A model generated the notes under the pieces. It was not told the DNA's origin, searched no databases, and saw only the letters and a program-made list of their open reading frames with translations. This document shows positions 51,899-60,568 of a stretch of DNA of 64,000 bases, piece after piece. Location of the stretch: NCBI GenBank assembly GCA_030849945.1, contig JAVDKK010000005.1, positions 186,001 to 250,000 of the forward strand, written 5' to 3'. This stretch comes from Schauerella fraxinea. GTDB taxonomy: Bacteria > Pseudomonadota > Gammaproteobacteria > Burkholderiales > Burkholderiaceae_B. Both the position numbers and the translations under genes were made by a program. How positions within the stretch are numbered: position 1 is the stretch's first letter; each line of letters opens with the position of its first letter.

Positions 51899-52669
51899 TC
51901 ACTCCGCTTCGATCACGGCCTGCAGGAACTGCTGCGTGCGCGGCTCCTGCGGGTTCTTGAAGAGCGATACCGAGTCGGCATCCTCGACCACATTGCCTTG
52001 ATCGAAAAACAGCGTGCGGTCGCACGCCCGCTCGGCGAACTTCATTTGATGGGTGACCATGATCATGGTCATTTCGCGCTTGGCCGATAGATCCTGCATG
52101 ATCTGCAGGATCCCGCCCACCAGCTCCGGATCGAGCGCGGACGTCACTTCGTCGAAGAGCATGATCTCGGGCCGCATGGCCAACGCGCGGGCAATGCCGA
52201 CGCGCTGCTTCTGCCCGCCCGAAAGTTGCGCCGGATAAGCGTCGAACTTGTCGCCCAGGCCCACCAGATCCAGGTATTCCTTGCCCCGCTTGGTGGCCTC
52301 ATCGCGCGACAAGCCCAGCACATGCATCGGCGCCTCGATCACGTTGCCGAGCGCCGTGCGATGCGGAAACAAGTTGAAGTGCTGAAACACCATGCCGATC
52401 TTGCCGCGGATGCGGCGCACATGCGCCGAGTTGGGCGCCATCGTGTTGCCGTTGGCATCCTTCCACATCGACTCGCCGTCGATCAGGATCTCGCCTTCGG
52501 TGGGCTGATCCAGCGTCATCAACATGCGCAGCAGGCTGGATTTGCCCGACCCCGACGGCCCGATGATCGCCACGGTCTGATCTTTCGCGATCTGCAGATC
52601 GATACCGCGCAGCACATGCAGTTCACCGTAGCGTTTGTGCAGATTCTTGATTTCAATGCTGGCGCTCAT
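51899..52669 (-). CDS. ehuA: Polar amino acid/ectoine ABC transporter ATPase (EhuA-like)
   Basis: The ATG at 52669 has GGAGG upstream and overlaps the permease stop (ATGA). The 256-aa ATPase has Walker A GPSGSGKSS, Q-loop GMVFQHFNLFPHRTALGNV, signature LSGGQKQR and Walker B IMLFDEVTSALDPE. The insert DANGNTMAPNSAHVRRIRGK is like EhuA of ectoine/hydroxyectoine transporters. It powers uptake through the two adjacent permeases. The Ehu assignment rests on this insert and the binding protein; a general polar amino acid role is possible. Confidence 0.88.
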   Translation of the reverse strand: MSASIEIKNLHKRYGELHVLRGIDLQIAKDQTVAIIGPSGSGKSSLLRMLMTLDQPTEGEILIDGESMWKDANGNTMAPNSAHVRRIRGKIGMVFQHFNLFPHRTALGNVIEAPMHVLGLSRDEATKRGKEYLDLVGLGDKFDAYPAQLSGGQKQRVGIARALAMRPEIMLFDEVTSALDPELVGGILQIMQDLSAKREMTMIMVTHQMKFAERACDRTLFFDQGNVVEDADSVSLFKNPQEPRTQQFLQAVIEAE

Positions 52670-53337
52670 CGTTTTCCTCCGTAGCGGGCTAGTCGGTGCT
52701 CGAGCCGGCGCACGCCCCATGCAGCAACCAGGCTGAGCAGGAGAAACATGATGCCGACGAGCGTCAGGGGTTCGGTATAGCGGAAGGTCGCCGAGCCGAT
52801 CATCTTGCTTTGCTGCAAGAGTTCGACCACGGTAATGGCCGACAAGAGCGGCGTGTCCTTGAACATCGCGACCAGATAGTTGCCCAGGGCGGGCACCACC
52901 GGCGGGATCGCCTGTGGCAATACGATGCCCACCGCCGTGCGAAACGGCGAGAGATTGAGTGCCGTGGACGCTTCGATCTGGCCGCGCGGGACGGCTTCGA
53001 TGCCGGCGCGGTAAACCTCGGCGCAATATGCGGCGTAGTGGATGCCGAGTGCCACAATGCCGGTGACCAACGGCGACATCTGGACCCCGGTCACGGGCAG
53101 CACATAGAACAGGAAGTAGATCTGCACCAACAGCGGCGTGCTGCGCACAAACTCGATGAAGACCGCTGCGGGTGCGGAGACCAGAAAGTATTTCGAGCGG
53201 CGCAGCAGCGCCAGTCCGAGTCCCAAGGTGACGGCAAGCGCCATCCCGAGCACGGTGGCCTGAATGGTGATGATGAGCGCCTCACCCAACGTGGGGAGGA
53301 TACTGAAGGCGAAGGACCAGTCAAAAATCGGTGTCAT
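52666..53337 (-). CDS. ehuD: ABC transporter permease (EhuD-like)
   Basis: The 223-aa His/Glu/Gln/Arg/opine-type permease has five membrane segments and the EAA loop EASTALNLSPFRTAVGIVLP with Q-A at its end. It is coupled by ATGA overlaps to the permease before it and the ATPase after it. Its partner is the gene at 53334-53975; both are required for this transporter type. Confidence 0.85.
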   Translation of the reverse strand: MTPIFDWSFAFSILPTLGEALIITIQATVLGMALAVTLGLGLALLRRSKYFLVSAPAAVFIEFVRSTPLLVQIYFLFYVLPVTGVQMSPLVTGIVALGIHYAAYCAEVYRAGIEAVPRGQIEASTALNLSPFRTAVGIVLPQAIPPVVPALGNYLVAMFKDTPLLSAITVVELLQQSKMIGSATFRYTEPLTLVGIMFLLLSLVAAWGVRRLEHRLARYGGKR

Positions 53338-53975
53338 CGGACTTTGAACCTCCTTTCGAGCAGGCGGATCCCCGCGGTAATGACCAGTGCAAGCGCGAAA
53401 TACATCAGCAGCACCAGGATGAAAATATCGGTGGTGCGCAACGTATCGCTACGCAGCAACTGCGCGCGGAACGTGAGATCGGTAATGGTGATGAGCGAGA
53501 CCAGTGCGGTGTTCTTCAACAGTTCGATCAGCAGATTGCCTGCGGGCGGCAACATGGCCGGAAACGCCTGCGGCAAGATGATGCGGCGAATGGTTTGCGT
53601 GCGCGTCATGTTCAACGCCACGGCGGCTTCGCGCTGGCCCGACGCCACGCCGGCGATCGCGCCGCGCACGACCTCGGCGCCATACGCCCCGGCGTTCAGG
53701 CCCAGCACCACGATACCCACAAGCATCGCCGGCAACTGCACACCGAAGAGCGGCAGCACGAAATAGAACCAGAACAACTGCACCAGCGCCGACGTGCCGC
53801 GAAACACTTCCACGTACGTCATCGCCGTCCACCGCACGGTGCGCAGCGTGGACAGGCGTCCCAGCCCCGCGAGCAATGCCAACGGGATGGCGAGCGCAGC
53901 CGCGCCCAAGGTGATCTTGACGGTCACCCAGAGCCCTGTGGACAGGGCTCCTATCAGCACGTCGTAATCTTCCAT
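53334..53975 (-). CDS. ehuC: ABC transporter permease (EhuC-like)
   Basis: The ATG at 53975 (MEDYDVLIGALSTGLWVTV) with AAGGAG upstream gives 213 aa; an in-frame extension of 13 codons is unsupported. Five membrane segments and the EAA motif EAAVALNMTRTQTIRRIILP are visible. It forms the heterodimeric channel with EhuD. The 175-base gap to ehuB contains short repeated words (GCTCAATC, CGATTG) but no terminator. Confidence 0.85.
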   Translation of the reverse strand: MEDYDVLIGALSTGLWVTVKITLGAAALAIPLALLAGLGRLSTLRTVRWTAMTYVEVFRGTSALVQLFWFYFVLPLFGVQLPAMLVGIVVLGLNAGAYGAEVVRGAIAGVASGQREAAVALNMTRTQTIRRIILPQAFPAMLPPAGNLLIELLKNTALVSLITITDLTFRAQLLRSDTLRTTDIFILVLLMYFALALVITAGIRLLERRFKVR

Positions 53976-54150
53976 GAAATTTCTCCTTGCGTGGCCGATC
54001 CACAGATCAACCACTTACTCACCGCTTCTGCCTTTCAACCCACCGCGTGCAAACCGGGCCAGTCGCTCAATCGCTCAATCGATTAACCGATCGCCGATTG
54101 CCAATCACCGATTGCACGCTTGGCGGATCAAGTCACTCGGCCCGCAACGT

Positions 54151-55047
54151 TCAACCCGCGCACAGCTTGGCGGTGGTCACCCCGGTGGGCAGTTCGGCGG
54201 TCGAAAAGCCGAAGGGATCGACGATCTTGCGGTGTTCCTCGGTGCCGATCAGTTTGGTGAGCTCTGCGTTGAACGCATCTCTAAATTCCTGATCGGCATT
54301 GCGGAACGCGAACGCGCCATAGCCGCGCACATCCTTGCCGTCGATCACGGGGTCGGTAAACGGCTCGGCACGCTCCAGCCCATCCTTCGGCTTGGTCTTG
54401 GTCATCAGATCGGCGATGGTCAACGCCGTGCCGGCATACGCATCGGCGCGTCCGGCTTGCACACCCGAAAGCGCGCTCACCGGATCCGGAAACACGATCA
54501 CCTGCTCTGACGGAATCTGCAGCTTTTGTGCGTAGTCGCCTTCGATGGCGCCCACCACGACGCCCAGCTGCGCATCCTTGTTCTTCAGAATGTCTTCGTA
54601 GCTGTGCAATTGTTTGGGATTGCCCTGCTGCACCAGGAACGCTTCGCCGACGCCATAGGTGGGTTCGGAGAACAACGCCTGTTTGCAGCGCTCGGGTGTC
54701 ACGTACATCCCCGCTGCGATGATGTCGAAGCGGCCGGCTTGCAGGCCCGGAATCAATGACCCGAACTCGGTCAGTACGCCGTCAACCTGATCCACGCCCA
54801 TGCGTTTGAGCACCACGCGGGCGATTTCGACGGCCTCGCCGGTGACCTGATTCTCGTCGCTGCGCATGAACGCATACGGCGCTTCATTGGCGTAGCCCAC
54901 CCTGATCTTCTTGGCGGCCTTTACCTTGTCGAGCGTGCTTTGCGCGGCGGCGGCAGGATCCTGCGCGCGATCCGAACAGCCCGCAAGCGCCACGGCGCCC
55001 GCAGCAAAGGCCGCAACGCCCATCCATCGGAGATGGCGTAACGTCAT
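54151..55047 (-). CDS. ehuB: ABC transporter substrate-binding protein (EhuB-like), lipoprotein
   Basis: The 298-aa protein has a lipoprotein signal peptide ending in VALAGC (lipobox at about Cys24). The mature part follows the EhuB pattern: RVGYANEAPYAFMRSDEN, VTGEAVEIARVVLKRMGV, LIPGLQAGRFDIIAAGMYVT and FSEPTYGVGEAFLVQQGNP. Those phrases match ectoine/hydroxyectoine binding proteins better than general family-3 binding proteins. It is first in the operon ehuB-C-D-A. No ectoine breakdown genes lie in the window, so the substrate is inferred. Confidence 0.85.
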   Translation of the reverse strand: MTLRHLRWMGVAAFAAGAVALAGCSDRAQDPAAAAQSTLDKVKAAKKIRVGYANEAPYAFMRSDENQVTGEAVEIARVVLKRMGVDQVDGVLTEFGSLIPGLQAGRFDIIAAGMYVTPERCKQALFSEPTYGVGEAFLVQQGNPKQLHSYEDILKNKDAQLGVVVGAIEGDYAQKLQIPSEQVIVFPDPVSALSGVQAGRADAYAGTALTIADLMTKTKPKDGLERAEPFTDPVIDGKDVRGYGAFAFRNADQEFRDAFNAELTKLIGTEEHRKIVDPFGFSTAELPTGVTTAKLCAG

Positions 55048-55300
55048 TGGCTTCTCCCTCTTGCCTGGTTGTTCTACTTATGAAGGGCAAGATACTAGCG
55101 AGAAACCCAAGGGGTTACGACCTGCGTCCCGGCGCAATCAAGTGCTCAAGCTGAATTATTCAGTTGCTTTAAGTTATTTCCAAATACCTTATCAGTAACA
55201 TCTTTACAGGCAACCTTAGCTTCAAATGCAACAAGGGAGCGTCCATGGGACCCTCCCTTCAGAAAAACCCATCGTAGGATTCAGTGACGATATCGCGGCG

Positions 55301-56458
55301 TTATTGCGGGGCGTAAGCGAATTTGCCGTCTTTTACCGTCCCCATCACGCGTGCGCGGGCATCGAAACCCTGGTGATTGTCGGCCGTGATGTTGAGCACG
55401 CCATTGGGCACCACCAAGTTATTCGTGCTGGCCAATGCATCGCGTAGCGCTTTACGAAATTCCGGCGTACCGGGTTTCGCGCCGCCCGCCAACGCACGGG
55501 TCACGGCCGAATCCAACAGCATCCAGGCGCCGAACGCGTCACCCGCAAACTGCGTGAGCGTGTCCTTGCCATATTGCGCTTCGTATTTGTCGGCAAATGA
55601 CACGGCCACCTGCTTGACCGGATTGCTGTCGGGCAATTGACGCGCGACGACGCCCGGGCCGGTAGGAAACAGCGTGCCTTCGACGTCCTTGCCGCCGATC
55701 TGCAAAAACTCCAGCGTGCCGATGCCATGCGTTTGATAGATCGGGCCCTTATAGCCCCGCTCGACCAACGTCTTTTGCGGCAGCGCGGCTGGCGTGCCGG
55801 CACCCGCGATCAGCACGGCATCGGGTTTGGCCGCCATTGCCTTGAGCACCTGCCCCACGACCGACGCATCGGTGCGCTGAAAGCGTTCCTGCGACACGAC
55901 CTCGATGTCCTTGCCGGCCACTTCCGAAAACTCTTTCCACCAGCTATCGCCATACGAATCGGCAAACCCGATGAAGGCGATTCGTTTGACGTTGTTCTTC
56001 TTCATGTGCTCGACCAGCGCCGACGCCATGAGCGAATCGTTCTGCGGCATCTTGAAGGCCCAGTGACGCTTCGGGTCGCTTTGCGGTTCGACGATGACGC
56101 TGGAAGCCGCCAACGCAATCATCGGCGTACCGGTCTCGGCCAGAACATCCAGCGCGGCCAACGCCGCTGCAGTGGTGTTGGGGCCGACGATCGCATCAAC
56201 GCGATCTTCCGACGTCAGCTTGCGCATGTTTTTCACGGCACGGCTCACGTCGGTGCCGTCGTCGAGCACCACATATCGCGCGGGCTGACCGCCCAGCGTG
56301 GTGGGCCACAAGCGAATCGCATTGTTGCTTTGAATGCCGATGGCAGCGGCCGGGCCGGTGGTCGACAGGTCGACACCGATAGTGATGTCGGCGCGTGCGA
56401 CGCCGACCGACAACGTCAACAGTCCAGCGGTGGCCAGGGAAACAACGATGCGCAACAT
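55301..56458 (-). CDS. Branched-chain-type (family 1) ABC substrate-binding protein
   Basis: The ATG at 56458 (MLRIVVSLATAGLLTLSVGV) starts a signal peptide cleaved near ARADI; the product is 385 aa. It has the LivK-type periplasmic-binding fold: DITIGVDLSTTGPAAAIGIQ, DAIVGPNTTAAALAALDVLA and IAFIGFADSYGDSWWKEF. Substrate unknown. It has no permease next to it, but livM and livH at the right edge (63 kb) could be partners. A weak hairpin at 55233-55260 may end its transcript; the 253-base gap 55048-55300 holds no gene. Confidence 0.88.
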   Translation of the reverse strand: MLRIVVSLATAGLLTLSVGVARADITIGVDLSTTGPAAAIGIQSNNAIRLWPTTLGGQPARYVVLDDGTDVSRAVKNMRKLTSEDRVDAIVGPNTTAAALAALDVLAETGTPMIALAASSVIVEPQSDPKRHWAFKMPQNDSLMASALVEHMKKNNVKRIAFIGFADSYGDSWWKEFSEVAGKDIEVVSQERFQRTDASVVGQVLKAMAAKPDAVLIAGAGTPAALPQKTLVERGYKGPIYQTHGIGTLEFLQIGGKDVEGTLFPTGPGVVARQLPDSNPVKQVAVSFADKYEAQYGKDTLTQFAGDAFGAWMLLDSAVTRALAGGAKPGTPEFRKALRDALASTNNLVVPNGVLNITADNHQGFDARARVMGTVKDGKFAYAPQ

Positions 56459-56611
56459 GAAAACCTCGACGGCAAAGGATGATAAGGAGACAGTTCGCAT
56501 TTTGCCCTAGTCGTTGTTTCTGTGTGCCCGGATTGGCACAATCCAATCCGCCATCGCCGCAGGCTGGTCGAGCCACTCTCACAATGGGCAGTGCGTCTCG
56601 ATCTCGCCGCC

Positions 56612-57349
56612 TTAATCCCGCACCCTGAACACGTCCTCCAGATCCGTCGACTCTTCGGGCGGCTCCAGCTTGACGCTTTGCTCGATATGGTCGAGATGTT
56701 GAAGCGTCAGCGATTCGGCGAGTGCCACATCGCGCGCAGATATCGCCTCGATGATCAAGGCATGCTCGTCGTGGCGACAGGTTGTAGCGGTTGGCAGGTT
56801 ATAGAGAAAGATCACCAGACACGTCAGCGTAGACAACTCGCGCATGATGCGCGCCAGTTCAGCATTGCCTGAAAGCTCACTCAGCAGAACGTGGAATTCT
56901 CCCGACAGTCGAATGATTGATCGCTTGTCCTGACGTGCGCGCGCGTCACGCTCCAGTATCTCGTGTGCATGCAGACGCTCGAGTTTCTCGGGTGTGAGAT
57001 TGCCGCACAAGCGTCTGACTACCGCGGGCTCGATCACCCGTCGCGCCTCGAATATATCGATCGCCTTCTCTATCGTGGGCTTGGCCACGTAAGCCCCTCG
57101 CTGCGGATACAGCTCGACGATCTGTTCATGTGCCAGACGAGCCAACACTTCTCGGATACGCGGACGGCTGACCGCGAAGATTTCCGACAGGCGTTCTTCC
57201 ACCAGTTTGGTGCCGGGCTTCAAACGGTTATCGAGTATCGCGCCGTAGATCCGTTCATACACCTCCGCGACCGTGCTCTCTCGCCTGCGTCCGGATTCTG
57301 GGAACGGCGCAGTGTCGGGCTTATCGGACGAGGACGGGGTTTGTGACAT
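56612..57349 (-). CDS. GntR-family (FCD subfamily) transcriptional regulator
   Basis: The ATG at 57349 (MSQTPSSSDKPDTAPFPES) gives 245 aa; the frame is open upstream but unlike the family. A disordered N-terminus precedes the winged helix (VAEVYERIYGAILDNRLKPG, TKLVEERLSEIFAVSRPRIR, LAHEQIVELYPQRGAYV). The C-terminal FCD helical domain has IFEARRVIEPAVVRRL and EFHVLLSELSGNAELARI, with the metal-binding His near HDEHALIIEAI. Divergent from the hydantoinase gene across a palindrome (57459-57500), so it very probably regulates the catabolic genes. Confidence 0.92.
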   Translation of the reverse strand: MSQTPSSSDKPDTAPFPESGRRRESTVAEVYERIYGAILDNRLKPGTKLVEERLSEIFAVSRPRIREVLARLAHEQIVELYPQRGAYVAKPTIEKAIDIFEARRVIEPAVVRRLCGNLTPEKLERLHAHEILERDARARQDKRSIIRLSGEFHVLLSELSGNAELARIMRELSTLTCLVIFLYNLPTATTCRHDEHALIIEAISARDVALAESLTLQHLDHIEQSVKLEPPEESTDLEDVFRVRD

Positions 57350-57458
57350 GGGCGTAGATCTGATGCGCTGAATAACGCAATAGTAAGGGGCTAGGCGGTG
57401 TGCGGATCTGAGGGCCGCTGCAAGGCCTGAGGGGAATAAAATGTTAACAATCGGATTG

Positions 57459-57500
57459 AAGATTGTATATAGCAGGGTAATTGCTACTGTTATCAATCTT
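57459..57500. promoter_or_regulatory. Palindromic operator candidate between GntR and hydantoinase genes
   Basis: AAGATTGTATATAGCAG (57459-57475) and CTACTGTTATCAATCTT (57484-57500) form an imperfect inverted repeat with an 8-base spacer; the outer seven bases AAGATTG/CAATCTT match perfectly. The region is AT-rich and lies midway in the 233-base divergent gap, where promoters of both genes must be. Binding by the GntR protein is inferred. Confidence 0.55.
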
Positions 57501-57582
57501 GTCTGCACACCTAGAATGGACGTACCGGATCGAGGTCTCAGCGATTGGGGTCATTCGTCCAACACTCTTTACAAGTGCAGCC

Positions 57583-59049
57583 ATGCCCCCCTCCTTCGAC
57601 TTTGACGTGGTCATCCGCAATGCCCTCATTGCGACGGCGAGCGATACCTACTTTGCCGATATCGGAATCCTCGAGGGCAAGATCCAGCAGATCGGGACAG
57701 CACTCGCGCCGGGGCGGCGCGACATCGACGCCGATGGCCGCGTGGTCACGCCGGGTGGCGTCGATGCGCATTGCCATCTCGACCAACCCATGGCGCCCCC
57801 CGTCAAACTATCGGATGATTTTTTCACTGGGACGCGTTCCGCGGCTTGCGGCGGCACGACCACTGTCATTCCTTTCGCTGCGCAAGTGCGCGGCAAAGAT
57901 CTACAAACCGCGATCGACGATTACCACCAACGCGCCAGCGGACGCGCCTGCGTCGACTACGCGTTTCACTTGATCCTGACCGATCCGCGACCTGATGTGC
58001 TGCAAGATCTGCCGCGGTTGATTGCAGCGGGCTACACGTCGTTCAAGCTTTACATGACCTACGACGCGCTCAAGCTCACCGATGGCCAGATTCTGGATGT
58101 CCTCGACGTGGTTCGAAACTACGGCGGCATGCCGATGATTCACGCCGAAAACGCCGACTGCATCGCTTGGCTCACCCGCAAACTTGAAGCAGCGGGACGA
58201 ACGGCGCCGCGCTACCACGCCACGTCGCGGCCCCTGCTGGTCGAGCGCGAGGCAGCGCACCGCGCCATTTCGCTGGCCGAACTCGTCGATACGCCAATTC
58301 TGCTGGTGCATGTGTCGGGCAGCGAGGCCGTCGATCAAATTCGGCAGGCGCGCGCGCAAGGCTTGAATGTCTATGCCGAGACGTGCCCGCAGTACATTCT
58401 GCTGACCGAAGCCGATCTTGGCATCGAGGCAAACTACTTTGGTGCACGCTGCGTGTGCAGCCCGCCCCCGCGGGACAAATCCAGCCACGAAGCCATCTGG
58501 CAAGGACTGGCCGATGGCTTGTTCAGTGTGTTTTCAAGTGACCACTCACCGTTCAACCTCACCGGCGACGACGGCAAGACGCCAGGCGGCGAGGAAGTGC
58601 GCTTTCGACACATCCCAAACGGCATTCCGGGCATCGAAACGCGCCTGCCGTTGCTGTATTCGGAAGGCGTGCTGGGCGGACGCATCAGTGTGAACAAGTT
58701 CGTCGAACTCACTGCCACTCATCCGGCACGCATGTATGGACTCTACCCCCGCAAGGGCACCATCGCCATCGGCAGCGACGCCGATCTCGTGATTTGGGAG
58801 GCGCGCAGTTTTCGTCTGAGCAACGACGATCTTCACCATGCGTGCGACTACTCGCCTTACGAAGGTATGACATTGAATGCATGGCCCGCGATGACCTTGC
58901 TGCGCGGCGAGGTGGTGTGGGATGGCAAGACATTTTCAGGCCGTGCGGGCGCCGGCGAATTCATCGCTCGCGGCTTGCCCTCCATACCCCGCATTAGTGC
59001 ACGTGCCGAGACCCCAACCGATTGGCGCACCGCGTGCCAAGTCAGTTGA
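57583..59049 (+). CDS. D-hydantoinase / dihydropyrimidinase
   Basis: The ATG at 57583 (MPPSFDFDVVIRNALIATAS) gives 488 aa; upstream frame extension runs through the promoter region. It is a binuclear amidohydrolase: H-x-H in GGVDAHCHLDQPM (His63, His65), carboxylated Lys155 in TSFKLYMTYDA, metal His in MIHAENAD and LLVHVSGSEA, and the catalytic Asp in VFSSDHSPFN. Such enzymes open hydantoins or dihydropyrimidines. It is followed by a second amidohydrolase, and the GntR protein is divergent. Which cyclic substrate is used cannot be told from sequence. Confidence 0.92.
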   Translation: MPPSFDFDVVIRNALIATASDTYFADIGILEGKIQQIGTALAPGRRDIDADGRVVTPGGVDAHCHLDQPMAPPVKLSDDFFTGTRSAACGGTTTVIPFAAQVRGKDLQTAIDDYHQRASGRACVDYAFHLILTDPRPDVLQDLPRLIAAGYTSFKLYMTYDALKLTDGQILDVLDVVRNYGGMPMIHAENADCIAWLTRKLEAAGRTAPRYHATSRPLLVEREAAHRAISLAELVDTPILLVHVSGSEAVDQIRQARAQGLNVYAETCPQYILLTEADLGIEANYFGARCVCSPPPRDKSSHEAIWQGLADGLFSVFSSDHSPFNLTGDDGKTPGGEEVRFRHIPNGIPGIETRLPLLYSEGVLGGRISVNKFVELTATHPARMYGLYPRKGTIAIGSDADLVIWEARSFRLSNDDLHHACDYSPYEGMTLNAWPAMTLLRGEVVWDGKTFSGRAGAGEFIARGLPSIPRISARAETPTDWRTACQVS

Positions 59050-59075
59050 TCCAAACGCTTCACCCGGAGATTACT

Positions 59076-60515
59076 TTGACTACCACCCTGATCAAGAATG
59101 CGGCTTGCGTCGTTGCGTGGGACGCCGCCCGTGCCAGGCATGTGTATATGAAAGATGCCGACGTCGCGTTCTGCGATGGAACTATCACTCATGTGGGACC
59201 GGGCTACGTACCCGATGCGATGTGCGCGATCGTGAGCGGTGCTGGAATGATGGTCATGCCGGGGCTGGTCGACGTGCACAGTCACTTGGTGCACGAGCCC
59301 ATCAACAAGGGTTATACCGACGAAACGGGATCGGCCGGCCTCTACAATTCAAACCTATACGAGTTCATGCCCACGATGACGGGCGATGCCGAAGCGGCAC
59401 CCGCCCAACTGACGCTCGCGGCGTCGGAGCTGCTGATGTCCGGCGTCACTACCGTCGTCGATATGTCGATCGCGCACGAGAGCTGGATCGACATTCTGGT
59501 ACAGAGCGGCTTGCGGGCATATGTCGCCCCGATGTTTCGCTCGGCGCGTTGGTACACCCGCAACGGCCACGTCGTGGAATACGACTGGAATGAGCAAGCG
59601 GGCATCAAGGGCATGGAGCAGGCGCTGGCGTTGATCGACCGCGCACAGGCTCATCCCTGCAATCGTTTGACCGGGATGCTTGTGCCTGCGCAAATCGACA
59701 CCTGCACCCCCGAGCTGCTGCAAGCCAGTCATGCCGAGGCGCGCCGACGCGGCATTGGCTGGCAAACGCATGCCGCGCAATCGCTTCCAGAATTCCATGA
59801 GATCACGCGTCGGCACGGGCTGACCCCGATCCAATGGCTCCACAGCCTGGGTGTACTAGATTCGCGCAGTCTGGTGGGGCATGCGATCTTTGTCGACGAT
59901 CACCCCAATACGCACTGGAGTACCGATACCGATCTCACGATCCTGGCAGAGACCGGAGCCAGTGTTGCGCATTGTCCGACGGTATTCATGCGCCGCGGCA
60001 TGGCGCTGCGCGACTTTGGACGTTACCTACGCGCCGGAGTGAACATGAGCATCGGTACCGACACCTATCCGCACAACATGATCGAGGAGATGCGCCACGT
60101 GGGTTATCTGGCACGACTGATGGCGCAAACGCCGCGTGCCGTGAGCACGGCCGACGTGTTCCATGCCGCGACCGTAGGGGGTGCCACTGCTCTGGGCCGC
60201 GAGGACATCGGTCGGGTGGCAGTGGGCGCACGGGCTGATCTCGTCATGGTGGACATGACGCATCACTTGATGCGGCCCTCGCGCGATCCCATCCGCAGCC
60301 TGGTGTATGCGGCCGCGGATCGCGCCGTGCACACGGTCTATATCGATGGACTGCGCGTCGTCCATGAAGGCCGCGTCGACTCACTCGATTATCACGCCGC
60401 GGCCGAACAAGTCGACGAGGCGCAACGCCGCGCCGAAAAACTGGTGCCGAGTCGCGATCTTGTGGCGGGACGCACCGCCCAACAAATGTCACCTCTGTCC
60501 TTCGAGTACGTCTAA
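59076..60515 (+). CDS. Amidohydrolase-family aminohydrolase (TrzN/AtzA/SsnA-like)
   Basis: Translation probably starts at a TTG at 59076 with GGAG 7 bases upstream (LTTTLIKNAACVVAWDAAR), giving 479 aa; the frame also overlaps the hydantoinase end. It has H-x-H in GLVDVHSHLVHEP, a metal His in IGWQTHAAQSLPEF, the catalytic His in SLVGHAIFVDDH and the metal Asp in MSIGTDTYPHNM. This fits mononuclear deaminases/dechlorinases of the AtzA/8-oxoguanine-deaminase type. In this operon it may deaminate a related N-heterocycle. Substrate unknown. Confidence 0.88.
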   Translation: MTTTLIKNAACVVAWDAARARHVYMKDADVAFCDGTITHVGPGYVPDAMCAIVSGAGMMVMPGLVDVHSHLVHEPINKGYTDETGSAGLYNSNLYEFMPTMTGDAEAAPAQLTLAASELLMSGVTTVVDMSIAHESWIDILVQSGLRAYVAPMFRSARWYTRNGHVVEYDWNEQAGIKGMEQALALIDRAQAHPCNRLTGMLVPAQIDTCTPELLQASHAEARRRGIGWQTHAAQSLPEFHEITRRHGLTPIQWLHSLGVLDSRSLVGHAIFVDDHPNTHWSTDTDLTILAETGASVAHCPTVFMRRGMALRDFGRYLRAGVNMSIGTDTYPHNMIEEMRHVGYLARLMAQTPRAVSTADVFHAATVGGATALGREDIGRVAVGARADLVMVDMTHHLMRPSRDPIRSLVYAAADRAVHTVYIDGLRVVHEGRVDSLDYHAAAEQVDEAQRRAEKLVPSRDLVAGRTAQQMSPLSFEYV

Positions 60516-60568
60516 CCCGTTATATCAACGATGGCGGGGACATACCCGCCACACCCAAGGGAATAATC

